Shown here piece by piece: positions 60,840 to 64,000 of a stretch of 64,000 bases of DNA. Source of the stretch: Flammeovirgaceae bacterium SG7u.111 (lineage in GTDB: Bacteria > Bacteroidota > Bacteroidia > Cytophagales > Flammeovirgaceae). The first letter of the stretch is position 1. Each line of letters starts with the position of its first letter. The translations under genes were made by a program, and so were the position numbers. The notes beneath the pieces are model-generated. The model saw only the letters and a program-made list of their open reading frames with translations. It searched no databases and had not been told where the DNA came from. Location of the stretch: the NCBI GenBank assembly GCA_034044135.1, contig CP139021.1, forward strand, positions 4,045,635 to 4,109,634. The letters run 5' to 3'.

Positions 60840-62006
60840 ATGAAAAAACTACAATTGAAGGTAGGGCTGTTGCTCCTTGCCGCTACACTTTTTTCACATA
60901 TTACTTTCGCCCAGCTTATTCACCTCGAAGAGGACGGCAACAAACTCCAAGTACAGAAAATGGTAGCCACCACCTCGGTAAAAGACCAAGGAAGAACAGG
61001 TACTTGCTGGAGCTTTTCCACCACTTCCTTCATAGAATCGGAAGCACTGAGGCAAGGCAAAGGTGAGCACGATGTCTCGGAAATGTATTTTGTAAGGCAT
61101 AATTATCCTGCCAAGGCAAAACATTATGTACGGATGCAAGGCTACGCCAACTTCGGGCAAGGAAGCCTCTCACACGATGTAACGAACATTGTAAAAAAAC
61201 ATGGGATAATGCCCGAAGAGGCTTACGATGGAAAAAAAGGAGAAGGTGAATACGACCACAGCGAGCTTATTGGTGTGCTGAAAGGATTTTTGGAAGGTGT
61301 GGTAGAAGGCAAAAACGCCAAGCCTACGGAGCATTGGACCAAGGCGTTTGACAGGGTGCTGGACACCTACTTGGGCGACCTTCCCGAAAACTTCGATTAC
61401 AAAGACAAAAAGTATTCTCCCAAGGCATTTGCCGATGAAGTGCTTGCCTTCGACCCTAGCAATTACATAGAAATCACCTCGTATGAGCACCAGCCATTTT
61501 ATGAAAAACTAGTGCTAGAAGTTCCCGACAACTGGGCAAGTGCCTCGTATTACAACCTCCCCATCGACGAGCTGGAAGCGGTAATGGACAACGCCATCGA
61601 CAAGGGCTATTCCATCGCATGGGACGGTGATGTGAGCGAAAAATCTTTTTCCCACAAAAAAGGGATGGCGATAGTGCCAGAATTGGACTGGGATGAGATG
61701 TCAAAATCGGATAAAAAACACATTTTTGACGAGGTAATAAAAGAGAAGGAAATTACGCAAGACATGCGCCAAGAAACCTACGAAGACTACAGCACAACTG
61801 ACGACCACCTGATGCACATCGTTGGCTTGATAGTAGACGGAAATGGAACGAAATACTATGTTACCAAAAACTCTTGGGGAGCTGAGAGCAACGATTTTGG
61901 CGGCTATTTGTACATGTCAAGAGCCTATAACAGACTCAAGTGCGTAGCCATTATGGTACATAAAGATGCCGTGCCCGAAAGTCTCAAAAAGAAATTGAAA
62001 ATCTAG
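60840..62006 (+). CDS. C1-family cysteine peptidase (bleomycin-hydrolase-like), exported
   Basis: A 388-residue papain-fold protein. The start at 60840 (MKKLQLKVGLLLLAATLFSHITFAQ) gives a signal peptide; an upstream ATG at 60807 adds a Thr-rich stretch. Catalytic residues: Gln and Cys in VKDQGRTGTCWSFSTTSF, His in TTDDHLMHIVGLI, Asn in YVTKNSWGAES. The spacing between Cys and His is large, as in the bleomycin hydrolase/aminopeptidase C group. An exported member would act in the periplasm. Monocistronic. Confidence 0.92.
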   Translation: MKKLQLKVGLLLLAATLFSHITFAQLIHLEEDGNKLQVQKMVATTSVKDQGRTGTCWSFSTTSFIESEALRQGKGEHDVSEMYFVRHNYPAKAKHYVRMQGYANFGQGSLSHDVTNIVKKHGIMPEEAYDGKKGEGEYDHSELIGVLKGFLEGVVEGKNAKPTEHWTKAFDRVLDTYLGDLPENFDYKDKKYSPKAFADEVLAFDPSNYIEITSYEHQPFYEKLVLEVPDNWASASYYNLPIDELEAVMDNAIDKGYSIAWDGDVSEKSFSHKKGMAIVPELDWDEMSKSDKKHIFDEVIKEKEITQDMRQETYEDYSTTDDHLMHIVGLIVDGNGTKYYVTKNSWGAESNDFGGYLYMSRAYNRLKCVAIMVHKDAVPESLKKKLKI

Positions 62007-62068
62007 ACGTTTACCATTTGGACAAAACCGACACCAAAAGTTAGTTTTTAAAAAAATGATAAATTTTC

Positions 62069-62100
62069 TTGCTTTGTAAAAAAGAATCCCATTACCTTTG
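62069..62100 (+). promoter_or_regulatory. Strong Bacteroidota-type promoter
   Basis: TTG (62069-62071), 21-bp spacer, TACCTTTG (62093-62100): a perfect match to both boxes and the same spacing as the promoter at 19184-19215. It drives the small unit ending at the terminator 62325-62367. Confidence 0.65.
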
Positions 62101-62158
62101 CAACGAATCAAGAAATAATTGTAAAGTTGTTAAACCCTTTAAACGGTCATAAGAAAAA

Positions 62159-62302
62159 ATGCTAAATCTCATCAACATATCGTCAACTGAAAAGCAGCAT
62201 GAGCTAGCTACGGTATGGTGTATGGATATACGCACAGACCGTTACCAGAGCTTACCGTTTTTCAGCGACGGACTTGGGGGTTATCAACGTGATAATACAT
62301 AA
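62159..62302 (+). CDS. Small ORF (47 residues) or part of a short non-coding transcript
   Basis: Begins ATG after AAGAAAA and reads MLNLINISSTEKQHELATVW, then MDIRTDRYQSLPFFSDGLGG, ending at TAA 62302. It lies ~50 nt downstream of a strong promoter and 23 bp before a strong terminator, so a transcript of ~260 nt is expected. No family is recognised. It may be a small protein gene, or the transcript may be a structured RNA in which this frame is accidental. Confidence 0.4.
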   Translation: MLNLINISSTEKQHELATVWCMDIRTDRYQSLPFFSDGLGGYQRDNT

Positions 62303-62324
62303 AGCTACTCAATAGAAATTGAGA

Positions 62325-62367
62325 AGAACCCGGTCCGAAATTCAAATTGGTCCGGGTTCTTTTTTTG
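62325..62367 (+). terminator. Rho-independent terminator
   Basis: AGAACCCGGTCC / GGTCCGGGTTCT stem (one central mismatch) followed by eight T. Confidence 0.92.
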
Positions 62368-62376
62368 CCCTCACCA

Positions 62377-62404
62377 AAGTTGCTTGGGAGCTCCCAAACA
62401 ACTT
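62377..62404. repeat. 28-bp palindrome
   Basis: AAGTTGCTTGGGAG / CTCCCAAACAACTT, 14-bp arms with one mismatch, centred on GAGCTC. It follows the terminator; function unknown. 62405-62694 has no other recognisable element. Confidence 0.6.
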
Positions 62405-62694
62405 CTTAGTCTTCAAGCATTATCCCGGGAGGAAAACTAGCCGAAGGCATCCTGAACTTGGACCGAGTTAAAGTTTATAAATGTTACACAATAGCTGCCT
62501 TTTCTGCACGAAGGTGATCCGCAAAAGGCATGGTCAACGAAGCGTATTTATCGGTATGTACCTGCATGTATAGCATGAGTAATGTAAAAGTTACGTAATA
62601 GCCCAATGCCTTAAAAACATAGAGCAAGTGGCTAGTTGTAACAAATCTCTAACTTGGGCGCGCTATGCCAGCTTCGCTCAACAAATTTAGGAAC

Positions 62695-64000
62695 ATGGCA
62701 ACACAAAAATTGAGGGGGAAAGACCTCCGGAATATAGGTTTTCCAGAAGGGAGAACCATTGGGGTGATCATCAAGGTGATGGCAAATAAGGCTTTCAAAA
62801 AAAAGAGCAAAGTGGAAAAACTAGAGCTCCTGAAAGAAATAAAGCAAAACCCTGAAAAATTCAAATCGGAAGAACTGTTAGGGCTTATTGCGGCAGAATT
62901 GCTCATGAAGCCCGAAGAGAAAACGGGCGAAACCCCACTGCGAGAAATGAAAATCCCGCATACAACCTATGGAGAATGGGGCATAGAAGAAGGTGCAAAG
63001 CACCAAATGCATGTGGCGATGAAGTTGCCCGTAGCGGTTGCAGGAGCCTTGATGCCCGATGCCCATTTTGGTTACGGGCTGCCTATTGGTGGAGTATTAG
63101 CCGCAGAAAATGCGGTGATTCCCTACGGAGTTGGGGTCGATATTGGCTGCCGAATGTGCCTTTCGTTGTTCGATGCACCTGTGAATATGCTCATAGGACA
63201 AAGGAGCAGGTTGAAGAATATTTTGAAAGAAAACACAAAGTTTGGCAACCAAACTTTTGACAAGCCGATGGACGATGAAGTGCTCACAAGACCAGAATTC
63301 AGGGAAATTCCCAAAATCAGGTCTTTACAGGACAAAGCATATCAGCAAATTGGTTCTTCGGGGAGCGGCAACCACTTTGTAGAATTTGGAATTGTAAAAC
63401 TGTTCACCGCTGACAATGAGTGGAACTTGGCACCAGGCAAATATTTATCTGTGCTGTCCCATTCGGGGTCAAGAGGTTTTGGGGGCATTTTAGCCCAGTA
63501 TTACACCAAAATAGCGATGGAACAGACTATTTTGCCAACAGAAGCAAGGCATTTGGCTTGGCTCAGTTTGGACTCGGAAGCGGGTCAGGAATACTGGAGG
63601 GCGATGAACTTGGCTGGCGATTATGCTTCGGCTTGCCACGACCACATCCACCGAAGGATTACCAAAGCGCTGGGCTCAAAAGTATTGGCGAGGGTGGAAA
63701 ACCACCACAACTTTGCTTGGAAAGAGCAACTAGCCGACGGACGGGACGTAATAGTCCACAGAAAAGGCGCAACACCTGCCGGAAAAGGTGTATTAGGAAT
63801 TATCCCCGGGTCTATGACCGAGCCAGGTTTTGTGGTGAGGGGAAAAGGGGAAACCAAATCGATCAATTCTGCTTCGCACGGTGCGGGCAGGGTGCTTTCC
63901 AGAAGCAAGGCAAAATCAACCTTGGTGCAATCTGAAGTAAAGAAGTTACTGAAAGACAAGGGAGTAGAGCTGATTGGCGGAGGCTTAGACGAAGCCCCCC
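62695..64000 (+). CDS. rtcB: RtcB-family RNA ligase, 3' end beyond the window
   Basis: The frame opens at ATG 62695 (MATQKLRGKDLRNIGFPEGR) and runs off the window after ~435 residues. RtcB joins RNA 2',3'-cyclic phosphate or 3'-phosphate to 5'-hydroxyl ends using GTP and manganese. Seen motifs: MPDAHFGYGLPIGGVLA, GVGVDIGCRMCLSL (metal Cys in DIGC), SGSGNHFVEFG, SHSGSRGFG, ENHHNFAW and HRKGATPAGKG, and near the window end SHGAGRVLSRSKA (the GMP-acceptor His). The frame is continuous to the edge. No archease or RtcA gene is visible upstream. Confidence 0.95.
   Translation, partial: MATQKLRGKDLRNIGFPEGRTIGVIIKVMANKAFKKKSKVEKLELLKEIKQNPEKFKSEELLGLIAAELLMKPEEKTGETPLREMKIPHTTYGEWGIEEGAKHQMHVAMKLPVAVAGALMPDAHFGYGLPIGGVLAAENAVIPYGVGVDIGCRMCLSLFDAPVNMLIGQRSRLKNILKENTKFGNQTFDKPMDDEVLTRPEFREIPKIRSLQDKAYQQIGSSGSGNHFVEFGIVKLFTADNEWNLAPGKYLSVLSHSGSRGFGGILAQYYTKIAMEQTILPTEARHLAWLSLDSEAGQEYWRAMNLAGDYASACHDHIHRRITKALGSKVLARVENHHNFAWKEQLADGRDVIVHRKGATPAGKGVLGIIPGSMTEPGFVVRGKGETKSINSASHGAGRVLSRSKAKSTLVQSEVKKLLKDKGVELIGGGLDEAP

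Noticed and set aside
1-64000. tRNA, rRNA or known riboswitch
   Set aside because: Reading both strands I found no cloverleaf with a T-loop GGTTCRA motif, no rRNA signature and no riboswitch core; a covariance search would be needed to exclude weak ones.

Overview
The window looks like a chromosome segment of a Bacteroidota bacterium, most likely a marine or soil Cytophagales-type organism. Reasons: lipoproteins and secreted enzymes with short Bacteroidota-style signal peptides, promoters of the TTG-N19..21-TAnnTTTG kind, A-rich leaders in place of strong Shine-Dalgarno sites, a beta-propeller (Reg_prop/Y_Y_Y) histidine kinase, PadR plus prefix-domain FtsX permease pairs, a CCDC81-type HU/SPOR protein, and many REP-like palindromes and insertion sequences. 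This is inferred from gene content; no rRNA or tRNA is present to anchor it.

Layout. 1-900 has no intact gene but holds a 21-bp-phased degenerate tandem array and an inverted copy of a dispersed multi-hairpin repeat. 923-6087 is a small pectin-type locus (two nucleoside-hydrolase-like DUF1593 proteins around a pectate lyase, divergent from an AraC regulator). 6081-15000 is mixed: a frameshifted gene, small unknowns, gamma-glutamyltransferase, IspE, a YCII protein, a DUF1275 membrane protein bracketed by copies of the dispersed repeat, and a type I pullulanase. 15007-21600 carries the hybrid-sensor-like kinase, a truncated caspase-like gene, a membrane protein, a lipoprotein and a PLP-transferase-like protein lacking its lysine. 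21946-32201 is a coherent envelope block: TPR protein, outer-membrane barrel, HU/SPOR protein, ExbB, ExbD, TonB-like protein, FolC, polysaccharide deacetylase. 32829-41301 has malate dehydrogenase, a TolC-family protein, two unknowns, and a DnaE with a fused DEDDh proofreading exonuclease.

41500-56212 is the accessory-rich part. It contains an IS110 element with a candidate bridge-RNA leader, a PadR/FtsX pair with a repeated operator, an Lgt-like membrane enzyme, an IS200 element, a 207-bp MITE, a radical SAM protein resembling the tetraether-synthase (Tes) group, translationally coupled to three tandem paralogous small membrane proteins, then sufC-sufD, a flavin reductase and an IS5-family element whose terminal repeats match the MITE. 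56317-64000 returns to metabolism: a DHOD-like protein, a PH-like membrane protein, gamma-carbonic anhydrase, a sugar isomerase-like lipoprotein, a GNAT enzyme, a C1 peptidase, a promoter-small ORF-terminator unit, and the 5' part of rtcB running off the end.

The best candidate for an undescribed system is the Lgt-like enzyme plus Tes-like radical SAM enzyme plus three small membrane paralogues (47626-52124). The pieces are visible in the sequence; the idea that they modify membrane lipid or lipoprotein acyl chains is inference.
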